This document shows, one piece after another, positions 21,291 through 32,500 of a stretch of DNA of 64,000 nt. The translations under genes and the position numbers were made by a program. The first letter of the stretch is position 1. The number at the start of each line of letters is the position of its first letter. The notes under the pieces are model-generated. The model searched no databases and was not told the DNA's origin. It saw only the letters and a list, made by a program, of their open reading frames with translations. Origin of the DNA: Liolophura sinensis (lineage: Eukaryota; Mollusca; Polyplacophora; Chitonida; Chitonidae); the NCBI RefSeq assembly GCF_032854445.1, contig NC_088301.1:40285187-40349186 (forward strand). The letters run 5' to 3'.

Positions 21291-22542
21291 CTAATTCATA
21301 TATTGACAACAGGCAAATAAAAACAGCGCTATTTGAACCCCCAATCAACTCAGGAACAGAGTATTTACCTTTAGGAATAGTTCTTTGACTAATTCAAGCT
21401 AATCTTCTCCAACATAATGGCTGATTTGTTGATGAAAGATGACATTTTAGCCCTAAGACCAAAAAAACTGCATAAGCAGTTTTCTTTACAGCCAGAAAAA
21501 GACAGAAGACATCAAGTTTATGTTTTGTAACATTTAGGGCATTCTATCGTGGTTGTGTTAAGAATTTACTGCTGACTTCAGGTCTAAATATCCAAATGGT
21601 AAATTCCAAATGGCACACAGTAGGGCTATTTCCATGACCCCAAGCACCAAAGGAAACTGCAAGACTTTTGATTCTTTCAGAGGGGCATTCACACTCTCAT
21701 TTATCTGTCAGCGGTTGCTATGGAACAACATCTTGCTCATTAATTTGATGTCTTAATTGCATGGTGGCTTTAATTACGGAACCCTGGATATTGGCATTCA
21801 TTGGTTGGTTGTATGGTAAAGCTGTCTGGATAAAGGAGAAGATTTGTCTTCTCATCGGAAAAACAAAGCAGTGATTCATCCAAATCACTCTGAAACATGA
21901 CTGTTTGCTGACGTTTTGACCTTGATGTTAAATCTGTCAAGCGTAACACTGTTTGATTTAGAAGGAGAAGATTCATTATAAGAAGAGTTTTTCATTTTAC
22001 GCTTTCATTAACTCCTACAGTCTGTTTCTATTTCACCCCTGCACTGCTTCTGGAGGAACAAATGAATGATCATGGATTAACACTCCTATTTCTGGAGGAG
22101 GATTCCTGTTTGTTTACAATCTATAACTTCTAATATGCGACTGCAGCATCGAAGCCCGTCTTGTGCAGAGCAAACATTCTTTGGTCAAGTTTTTGGATAG
22201 CTGTACTGTCTGCTGCCATCTGCACCAAGCTAAGCAAACTGGAATAGGAGGTTCGTTTGTTTTGGTCCATTAGAGAACAACTGCATCTGCACGACAATCC
22301 TTGAAACATCTTTGTGTGCTTTACTGCTGGGAGAGAGTCAGGGCAGAATGTCATCTTTAAAAAGCGAATATCTTGAGATCTCTCAAACAACGTCTATGGA
22401 AGGACCCCCCTCACGATATCAAGGATTCAGAGTCATCATCAAAACAATAAACGATGCCTGTCTGCTCCATTTACATTACAGTCTCTTCATCAATGAATGA
22501 TATGTCCATTAAGAAATGCTTTGCTTTAGGGTCTATTCAGTT
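21291..22542. other. non-coding stretch between inverted repeat F copies
   Basis: No transposase or other gene recognised between the inverted copies. Short open frames near 21770-21976 and 22130-22390 on the minus strand have no recognisable domain. Confidence 0.45.
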
Positions 22543-22690
22543 AATGCATTTATGGCTCTATACAAGTATGTCTGTGCATTTTAATGTAATAGTTTAGCAG
22601 GCGGTATTTATCAAGTGGCAATAACCTTATATGACATCACTGTTCACAGTAGTCAGAAAAGGCTTCTGAAGTATCCAGTGTTTTAAAAGC
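22543..22690 (+). repeat. dispersed repeat C, copy 2
   Basis: Same ordered blocks as 1371-1507: AATGCATTTATGGCTCTATAC, GACATCACTG, CAGAAAAGGC, ATCCAGTGTTTTAAA. Direct orientation relative to copy 1, about 21 kb away. Confidence 0.65.
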
Positions 22691-23239
22691 AAATTACTAG
22701 GTTTTAAAAATTGAAAAAAAGTATTTCATTTGACATACACTTTATAATAGTGTTGTTTCCTTTGTCTAACCTCAAAGTACACATTTACACTCTGCAAGGA
22801 GTGTTGCGGAATAATTTAGTCCTTAATTTAAGTATAAATACGGAGCTTTCAATTACCAGTATTCTTGATGGAAAGACCAAACATCTGATCAAAGTTTGGC
22901 TCTGACATTGTAGTTTTCAGACTTGTAGATCACAGATAAGGAAATGGCACGAACGTTTTCTTACCTGAGCTAATCTACCTCAACTCACCGTAATAATGGG
23001 GGTAAAGAAAAGAAGTACACAACTGGGTATGTAAATTGTTATCAACACAGCTGAAAACCATGTAAATCTTATATGTAAATGTACAGATCTACTGGATATT
23101 CAGCTAATTGCGTACATGGAATATAGACAAAATGTGGACTGCTAAATATTCTTTGCTTCAAAAACAGTACAAACCACCCTTTAAAACTGGCCTTATTATT
23201 AACTGAGAGTCCACGATATACTGGCGTTTCTCTTGCTTT

Positions 23240-23400
23240 TTTAGTTTGCACAATGCCTTATTAAAATGGTTTTTCATTTTATTAAATTGTGTGATAAAGC
23301 TACCTTTGCAGAGTCTAATTTTACGTCTACTGACCTCATGTAAGTACCAGTTAGGTTTGGCCACCTCTAGTGGTACCAATATCATGTCTGGCCCACGGAC
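23240..23400 (-). repeat. dispersed repeat F, minus-strand copy
   Basis: Inverted, diverged counterpart of 21115-21290 (see that entry). The 97-codon open frame over this region on the minus strand is probably incidental. Confidence 0.55.
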
Positions 23401-23960
23401 AATATTTAAAGAGATAGAAATATACCTATGTGACATTGTGTCTGGGAACAAAAGAAACCATCAAAGTGTTATAGGCACATTTTTTGCCAATGGAAAAGTT
23501 CTGGAAAGAATCATGCTATTATACTCTAACCAACGTAGCCCTGGTAAGAAGCTGATCCAGTCGTTGCCTGACATCTGAGTTGTAGGCTTATTGGAAAGTG
23601 GATAGATGAAGTTTGAAACATTCTAATAGTGTACGTCAAACGTCCTGTGTGCGTGGCTTGTGTAAAATACAGTTCTTTTCCGGTTGTTGTTATTGTCGAT
23701 GGACTCAAGATACCATTGAATATTGTCTAAGCGAGGTTTGCTAGGCACATGAGATCACCTGGTGTTGCCTTTTTTCGAATGCAACAGATATGCCACAACC
23801 GGCAGGCGTTTCTGTTTTTCGATCCTAAAAGATGCAGTGGGAAAATATATCAGGGAGGGGCAGACGGAAAGCGTTGGCAAGTTATAGGCAATAAATTCAA
23901 AACCAGGACAAAAAACAAGTCCGACCTTTCATCCATTGCATGTTCTGGACAAATTTGATT

Positions 23961-24031
23961 TTTTATCATTTATTTCATAAGTGATACTCAAGAATATTGG
24001 CCACACGACGGTGGCCAGCATTATGGTGGAA
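23961..24031 (+). repeat. SINE-like repeat A, 5' fragment
   Basis: Contains TTTATCATTTATTTCATAAG, GATACTCAAGAATATTGG and GACGGTGGCCAGCATTATGG, matching the first half of the copies at 11651 and 27084. It ends abruptly at a GT/G-rich tract. Confidence 0.6.
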
Positions 24032-24094
24032 GGGTGGTGGTGGAGGTGTGTGTGTGTGTTGGGGGGGTGGGTGGGGGGGGGGTGGGGGGGGGAA
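24032..24094 (+). repeat. GT/G-rich low-complexity tract
   Basis: GGTGGTGGTGG followed by a short GT repeat and runs of seven to ten G. It can form G-quadruplexes on the plus strand. Pro/His/Thr-rich open frames on the minus strand here are compositional artefacts. Confidence 0.9.
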
Positions 24095-27083
24095 GAGACC
24101 GTGGACAAATGTGACACCGCCTTGAAGTCTTGGACCGCACCAGGATTTCCGATTTAAACTGTACAAACTGATGGAGTCTGATGTCACAGAGATGACATCG
24201 GTCTTGCAGCAGGTTTGTACCTATCAGCCAGCATTTACGGAAGAAAATCTGTTTGAAAACAATGAACAAAAATGAACAAAATGTAGCGTAAAATGTAGCC
24301 AAGTCTCAATATCATGAACTGATATTCAGCCCCAGAAGACATCCTTTTCTACGAAAGTACATACCCCAATAGCATTACATGCTAAATGGACCCCTACCAA
24401 GGTCCCTTGCCTTTTCTTGTACAATAGCCACCCGGGACTAAGCCTAATTGGCCAATATTCATTTGAAGCACAGAACTTATCAGTTTGTCCACAAAACTCC
24501 ATCTGTTAAATCCACTGCCATTCATGCACTTTTGTCAGCATGGCGATCAACAGCAATGACAAAAAAAGAAATGAAAATGGTTGGGATATAAGCATCATTA
24601 TATTTTTTCTGCCCAAAGGTGACTAGCTGTATACATAGCGTGTCTTTTCTCTTTCATGATGTGCTGTAGGGTCTCTTATCGAAGCCAAGAAAATACTATA
24701 CTCGCACTCTCAGGAAGAGTAGTTAAATGCAAAACACATCCCTTTTCCCCCAACGAAGAACGGTAAGATGCAGCCAACGAATACCCATTCGTCACAGGCT
24801 CATCGTAAATAGTCCCTACTCGATGTCTTCTGTCCTCGCTTGGCGAGTGAGTTTTGCACGATCATTAGTTCTTTACGAATAACATACCGAGGACTTACAG
24901 CTTTGAAGAAAGCAAGTAGAGTCTATAGTGTGTAACGGGTCCTCCTTCAGTGTTGGGACCACTGTTTACGTCGGCTTTCCGTCCAAGGGGAAATAACTCC
25001 GCATATCAAGCACGTTATTGAACAACCTTGAGATGGCCTTTAGCACAACGTACAAAAATTGAATGGTAGGTTGACCTTGTTAAACGGTTTGTGCCATTGT
25101 ACTGTTCTTAATAAACTAAGTATAATTCCACTAAATGTTTTACTTTACATGTATATATTCAGACGTTTCGGTAGCTGCGCAGAAGGCGCGCATTATACTG
25201 ATCTTGAACCGACTTGGGTTAAGTGAGCGCCACACTGGCGCCATCTATAAGAGCACGAGCTATTTCTTAGGGTGTATGCCGGTGCTTACTCCTTACAACG
25301 CATGTGTCGCTCTCCACGCTGGCTTTGCATCACTGCCACGCCTGAAAAACATATCGACAAGCTTGGTATTTAGAGCTTGTGCCAAGTCGTGCAAATGGAC
25401 TTGTGTAGACTTATAGCCCTACCACTTCTGTCCTCGCGCGAAAGTATTTACTTGCTATTTCCTTATATTAGGCCTTCTTCCTGCCTCATCACGATGACCC
25501 CATGCAGTTACCTTGGCGCTGTTCAAGATTTCTGTACAAAATTTGCTAGTTCTGGCAGTGATGTAAAAAGTCTATGTAGAGGGCGGCGCATGTGCTGGAA
25601 AGAGTACAATACCGCTGTTTACGGAGTTAGGTAGGGCCTACCAAAATGGCGAAGTTTGTGGTGGTGGCGGTGGTGGCGAGTTATAATTCTATTCATAAAC
25701 TGGGTTGCTTGTAGGCTATGTATACTTAAAAGACTGCCATTACATTTTCTAAACAGATCAATTGCAAAAGCTGACGTAACAAACATTTGATCACCGTGTT
25801 ATGTATAATGGTATATACATTATGGTGTCTGCAAATGCGTACACACCACCCCAGACACGTGCTTAGGCAAACTGACGCATATTTGCATCTTGTTAAGTGT
25901 AATCTGCCTCGTTTTCAGTGTCGCCTCGTTTTCACATTCTGCTTTAACTGCGTAGTAGATTTATGCAGTTGTCTTTTGAGCTTCACAATGCCGACTGCAT
26001 AGATCATATCATATATTCGCCCTCACGCTGTGCGTGATAGGGATGATTTATATTATCCACAATATCGTTTATAGGCGACCTTGTGACTTTTTTACGCGCT
26101 GAAACATGCATAGGCCTACACTGTATAGGTGTATATAGATATGCTTGTATATATCAGGGTGATCCGATATAAATATAGTTCAAAGCATAGCATATAACAA
26201 AGTACATCGTAAGGAATGTTTTTCGACTCTTATTTTTTCCCCAGCACATTTCTCCTGATGATGATTTAATTGAAGTTTAAATATTGATGTGGTCAGATGC
26301 ACTTTAATTTACTTGTGAACTTCACTTATATGCCTTAACTCTTATATCCCGCATGTATATATTTATTCATTTGTTGCTTAACGCCATTCTCAGAACTTCT
26401 CACTTAAACGGTGGCGGTAAGTGCATGTTATGGGCGGAGGCGTGCCTGTCTAAAACCTGGATCTTTGGCAGGCCACTGACAAAAGTTCCCACACGTGACA
26501 CCATATATTTGTGGAAAACAGTAACACGACCATTTAATGTTCCATGGGCAAAACTCATATACCGGTAGTTCTTTGCTATACTCAGTTGTTTGCTTCGAAA
26601 TAAGACGTCTGATCGTCTCATACAGTAAGCAGGAAGCACTTTATCCCCATGTATACCTGAATACCGAAAAGGCAATCCTTGTGTGAAACCGTATGATTTC
26701 AGTTATGTTCACAATACTGAGACTGTTTCCACTCCGTTTCCATGTTGTTAAAGATATACATACACTATTAATGACATCGTGATTACGCCATTTGTGTTAA
26801 TAAACAAGACTATACTGGCTAGAAATTCAGAGAATGATGTTCACCGGAAATTTTTTTTTTCTTATTTGGCAAGGTGAAGCAATAAAGGGCATTATATATA
26901 TCCTTTATACTGGTCAATTCCATTATATTTATTTCGTTAACTGGTGTTTAACGCCATGTTCATTTGTCACTTTTAATGCGGTGGTTTAAAGAAACTGGAG
27001 TGAACCCACCGACTTTCACCAAGAATCTGACAAATCCAGGATAAACTAAGGCGCGGCCGAATCAGGGAGAGCTGGCAATCCTT
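24095..27083. other. non-coding stretch
   Basis: No gene recognised. Diverged fragments that resemble SINE-like repeat A occur near 26355-26445 (TTTATTCATTTGTTGCTTAACGCC..., GGTGGCGG) and 26925-27040 (TGGTGTTTAACGCCATG..., CCCACCGACTTTC). Open frames around 25135-25634 on the plus strand have no recognisable domain. Confidence 0.45.
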
Positions 27084-27300
27084 TTGTTTATTTGATTGAC
27101 GTTTTATGCTGTACTTAAGAATATTTCACTTATAAGTCGGTGGCCAGTATTATTGTGGGAGCAAAGCGACTAAAGGCTGGAGGAAACCTACGATGATTAG
27201 CAGGTTGCTGGAAGTCCTGCCCACGTACAACCAAGGAGGAAGCCAGCATGAGCTAAGACTTGAAATCGCAGCGATCGCATTTTTGAAGTCTCCTGGGTCA
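27084..27300 (+). repeat. SINE-like repeat A, longest copy
   Basis: Ordered blocks: TTTATTTGATTGACGTTTTA, CTTAAGAATATTTCACTTATA, GGTGGCCAGTATTATTGTGG, GAGGAAACC, AGCAGGTTGCTGGAAGTCCT, GCCCACGTACAACC, GGAAGCCAGCATGAGCT, then GCAGCGATCGCATT and CTCCTGGGTCATTG. The 3' half is present here but missing in most other copies of the window. Confidence 0.75.
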
Positions 27301-28030
27301 TTGTTCGTATGCATTAACGCATACAATTATGATGATGAAATCTGGGAAACCTAACTTCTCCTGCAGAATCCACCATCTTCTAATATAATTTTTCGTTCCA
27401 TGTAGAATTCTTAGTGAATCACGTCACCTATATCATTCTATGAACCGAATAAAAACTTACAAAGCCATTTGACAAAAAACGGTATACGAGAGACTGGGAC
27501 TTGGTAAAGTGTGACAATGGATCGAGAAACACCAGTGTGGAGACCAAGAGTTTGTGCAAAATTCGTGTCGGGGTAATTCCTATGATTTATCAAGTTCCGC
27601 AGTATTTATTATCTTGATTGGTGTATATTATCAGAAAAAATTCACTCAGGAACCCTACACTAGTAGTACTCAGACTAAATCATCCATCTCCCTACACATA
27701 GCTACCTAACCTCTTTACTGTTATACACATGCCCCAACCAATACAGCGATAGCTGGATTCGAACACATAACACTCAATAGGTCAAGGGTCAGAAATCACA
27801 TCAAACTGCATGTAAATAGTCCAGCGAGAACCCGACAAGTAATTACTGGATTACTCTTTCATCCATTTCATCGCCACATTCGGCATTGGTAAAGGTAAAG
27901 AATTACACAACTGTGCTTTATATACATAAAGCAACGCCAAACATCACTGAAATCGGCTTTTGTACAAACGGGACTCGTATTTCATATGAGAAAAACAAAG
28001 ATAGCGTCAAAGTTATACGGTTCAAAAAAG
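27301..28030. other. intergenic stretch downstream of PNO
   Basis: No gene recognised. An 82-codon plus-strand open frame starts at 27886 and runs into the presumed 3' untranslated region of the minus-strand gene; no domain is recognised in it. Confidence 0.45.
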
Positions 28031-28038
28031 TTCGCATT

Positions 28039-28044
28039 TTTATT
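28039..28044 (-). terminator. candidate poly-A signal for PNO
   Basis: TTTATT on the plus strand gives AATAAA on the minus strand, about 1.5 kb past the PNO stop codon. It is the best canonical hexamer I see downstream; an ATTAAA variant lies near 29140-29145. Which one is used cannot be told from sequence. Confidence 0.3.
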
Positions 28045-29559
28045 TTGCTTTTCCACTCACCGAAACAATACATAAAAGATATGTACAATAGTTACACTGT
28101 TGGTGACCTCATCCAAGGTCTATTCATATTATAACAACTTACATTTATATCAGGTGTGTTTTTACTTGATCTAGTATAACACCATCAACATCACGCGCAG
28201 ATAAATAAAAAAGACTCAGTGGGAGACAACTGATTTGAAATGGAGACAATTAGGTATTTACTAATAATACAATACTAAATATTTATACGCATATAGGAAC
28301 ACAGCAAGGAATTTAAAAAAAAAAACAAGAGTACAATGACATGCAAAATCAAAACGTTTGTATTCATCAAGTCATTCACAAAAGCATTAGTTCATTTATA
28401 CTTGACTGAACATGAAGTATTTAAGACAACTTCAAAAATCCTTCATTGTGGATATAATTCATGCGCATGCGGCGTCACAAGTAAATTCCCTCCAGTGTCA
28501 AAGGTGGATCAGTCCGGTGTCACAATATACGCCGACTCCAGATGACACAGTGAAAAACCTTAACTGTTAGGAGACTGTATATTACTTATGGCAAAATAAT
28601 GCCAATCGACACCAAAAATATATTCAATTTAGATTGTTAGTCTATCATTAAGTACAGGCAAAACGTAACGTTAAGACTGTCCTAAACCTAGATGTCATGA
28701 CAATCTGTGGAGCGTCATAGTTGAGCAGAATAAAATACAAGTTTCTTTTTTTTTACACCTATACACTCTTATGTACTCCAGTGAGACGGGGATCTCTTAG
28801 AAGTAAACATTTAGCCATTGTCGTCATTACACAAAGACAAGCCAATTAGCCAATTAATCGAAGACCATTTCATGACATAAAACTATGTCTTGCTCATCAA
28901 CCTCAGTTACAACTTTCATCAAATGTAACAAACAATACAAGCCAATTCCAAAAGGGACAGATCAACAAACATATTCTGAAGGCCCACAAGAGACAAGTGT
29001 GGATCTCCGTAGTATTTACAACGTACCGGTTTACACGAACTTGGTAAACCTTCCGTTAAATAAGGTACATAATACAACTTTCTAGACTTCATTCCACTAT
29101 ACTTTGTTTTATATGCTTCAGTGATGTAACTAGAGCTATGTTTAATCAGTGTAACAGACTTATGATTGTAAGTCACTACCGAAACTAAATTCTCCGAGAC
29201 ACCGTAATACAGGTTACTAAACACTATTATACATCTCAGTAAACACTTCAAAAACAAATAGCTTTCCCTGAAGACAATTTTTATCGTGAAGTAAAACTAA
29301 TAATGGGGAACAAAAACATACTCAGGAAAATAATAATAGCACTAAAATAATGGCACTGATAAAATAATGGCACTGATGAAACAGAGTTTTTCATAGTCTT
29401 CCAGTGTCTGCGACGTACACGCAATTTAACCCTAACTGAAAGTACATCTGCTGGAGGAACATCGCGTGAAAAATCCATTGAGTCTCACACATACTGAAAA
29501 TTTGCCTAGGAATGTTTCTAACTGTTTCTATGTTGAGTCAGGTCTATGTAACGGTTATG
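28045..29559 (-). other. presumed 3' untranslated region of PNO
   Basis: AT-rich sequence directly downstream of the PNO stop codon without a recognisable gene. A 65-codon minus-strand open frame (29281-29478) and others here lack domains. The assignment as 3' UTR is inference from position only. Confidence 0.35.
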
Positions 29560-32500
29560 TTACCAAGCCTCAACGTTGTAACGGCCTTCAATCTGCATGT
29601 CGGTGACCATCTTGTCAGCTTCCTCAGGTTTGTGTCCGCCAACTTTCACAAAGGCGTCAACGACGGCTTGCCTTACAGCCGGGGGCACGTTTCCTGCTGG
29701 CCCACACAGGTAGAAATAACCCTTCTTCTTCATCAAGTAGTCGTAGATAATTTCTGGATGTTCCTGGATACGATTTTGTACGTAGATCTTGTGAGCTTGG
29801 TCACGGGAGAAGGCGTTCGACAGCACGGTAAGCACACCTTTGCCATTCGAATGGTACTCTTCCAGTTCGTCGCCGTATGTGTAGTCCGTCCTCTTATGAC
29901 GAGCACCGAAGAACAGAGCCATTTCTCCGACGTCTTCTCCGCGAGTGCGGCACACTTCACGTTCTTCAATGAAGGCTCGGAATGGGGCAAGACCAGTTCC
30001 AAGTCCAACCATGACAAATGGTGGTTTGTGTGAGTCCGGAATGGTGATTCCTGCAGCGTTGATTTTACCAGAAATGAAATCTGGTGACTCACCAAGACCC
30101 AGGTTTTGCAAATAGTGGGTGCAAAGACCCCTGCGGTATTTTCCAGAAGGTGTTGTCCAGTCATCTTTTACAATACACAGATGGAGTTTATCGCCATGCA
30201 TTTCAGAAGCTGAAGCGATGGAGTACAGGCGAGGTTTAATTCTTGGTATGTGGTCCACCATGTAGTCCAGGGGCAGCTTTGCAGAGGGATATTTTCTTAA
30301 CAGATCGGCAAAAGTCGTCGTTTCACTTATCATTTCCTTGTACTTTTCAGTTCCTTCTTTGCTGATGATATATTCAATTTCTTTCTTCTCATTTTCGTCT
30401 GTAGCCGCAAGTGCAAGTGTTTCGTAGAATCGTCGGCTGGGCCTGCCGAAGACATCAAGTACCTCCTGGAAAAGCTGACTGGCTGTTGCAACCGCCGGTA
30501 GCGGGTCTTTGCGTCCAGTTGTGTCTTCAAGGGTAATAACATTATCTGGGCCAATGTTGCACTCAGCCAGAAAGTTTATCACCTCATCTATGTTGTTGTG
30601 AGGGTAGATTCCAAGGCACTCTCCGATTGCGTACTGCATTCCGGACTCCTTCAAATCAAACTCGTAGTGCCGAATGTCACGATCGTAGTCTGGTGGCGTC
30701 AGGACAACATTTTTGGTCATAGGGACGAGTTTGTAGCCTGATGGAACGATAGCGTCCTTCGGAGCCGAAACAGACCCAGTCGTATCAACCTCCACACGAT
30801 ATGTTGGTGGCATTAATTCTTGTGGGGGTGGAGGAGTGCCCAGCTCGTTCCACAGGTTGGGGCACCAGTCGGACCAAGCAGTTTCGTACTTCTCATCGTC
30901 TTTGTCGTCTCCCAACCCAATGTCAAGAATCCTTTGGGCCCCGAGTTCTTCCAGACGCTTGTCAAAGGCCTTTGCGGACTCATTGTAAAATACATATGAA
31001 GTGTCACCAAGGCCGAAGACAGCAAACTTAGTATTTTCCAGGAAGTCTGCAGGCAAATCGGGTTTGGAGAGCTGTTCCCAGAAGTTCTTGCAGTTGCCTG
31101 GGAATTCACCCTGCCCACATGTTGCTACGATACAGTAAACGTTGGCTTGTGATGGTAGTTCCTCAACGTCGAAGTCATCCATAGCAAGACACTTTGCCCT
31201 TATTCCCCGCCTTTTTAATTCCGTTGAAAACACATGGGCCAAGTTTTCTGCATTGCCTGTTTCAGAACCATAGAGAATAATGGATTTCTCAGTTGACACT
31301 TCTTCTCCCAGTAAATTTTTCAGATGTTCTAGAAGTTCATGTTCATCCATGGCCATCTTAAGTAGTTTCTTGTGACGATGGGATGATATATCGTGCAGTG
31401 ACGTATGAAGCAAGGCAGCTTCATCCTTGTTCTTTCGAACTAACTGCTGGAATCTGTTTTGCTGATGCAAAAACTCGTGCAAGTCTCCTTTGATTCTTTT
31501 TGAATCAAGTTGGAAAGGATTTTGTCCTAAATCTGCCTTCCGTGGGTCAAATCTGTACAGTGTCCAGTAGCCGCTTTCTACAGCTTCCTTTTGTTCGTGC
31601 ATCATGTTTTTCATCTCGATGCCCCAGTCAATGCACGGTGAGTAGGCAATAATAATTGATGTGCCATTGTAAGACTCCGCCTCCTTGAACGCTTGCACGG
31701 TTTGATTCATGTTGGCACCCAAAGCCACCGAAGCAACGTACACGTTTTCGTACAACATGGCCATCATTCCAAGGTCTTTCTTGACATGACGCTTCCCGGA
31801 GGACGCGAACTTCGTTACAGTCGATAGCTGTGTGGCCTTTGATACCTGACCTCCTGTGTTGGAGTACATTTCAGTGTCCAAAACCAAGATGTTAACATTT
31901 TCACCTTTCGAAATTACGTGGTCAAGGCCCCCGTATCCGATGTCATATGCCCAGCCATCTCCCCCAACAAGCCAATGAGACTGTGTGCGGAAAAGATCCC
32001 GCTGTTGGTGTAGTCTCTGTAAGATTGGGTCTTTGTCCTTCTCTTTTTCCAAGGCTTCTTCAATCATTGGGGCCAAGTTATCACAATGGGCAGAGCTATC
32101 CATGTTTTTAACCCACTTTCCAAAGAGACTGTGTAGCTCTTCACTGAGGGGAACATTTTCCATCGCCAATTCAACGTCCTTCTGCAACATTCTACGTCTC
32201 TGTTTGGTTGCAAGCATCATACCGAATCCGTACTCAGCTGTGTCTTCAAAAAGTGATCTGCCCCATGCTGGTCCCCTGCCATCTTTGGATGTTGTGAATG
32301 GCACAGCCGCTGCTGTTCCACCCCATACAGAAGAACATCCAGAGGAATTGGCAATCACCATCTTATCCCCAAACAGTTGTGTTGCTAACTTCATGTAAGG
32401 CGTCTCTCCACAACCAGCACAGGCTCCTGAAAATTCCATCAATGGCTTTTCAAACTGGCTGCCTTTCACAGTGAACTTGTCACCAATTTCTCCCTTTTCG

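Noticed and set aside
24021-24302. Pro/His/Thr-rich minus-strand open frames suggesting a proline-rich protein
   Set aside because: They arise from the GT/G-rich low-complexity tract.
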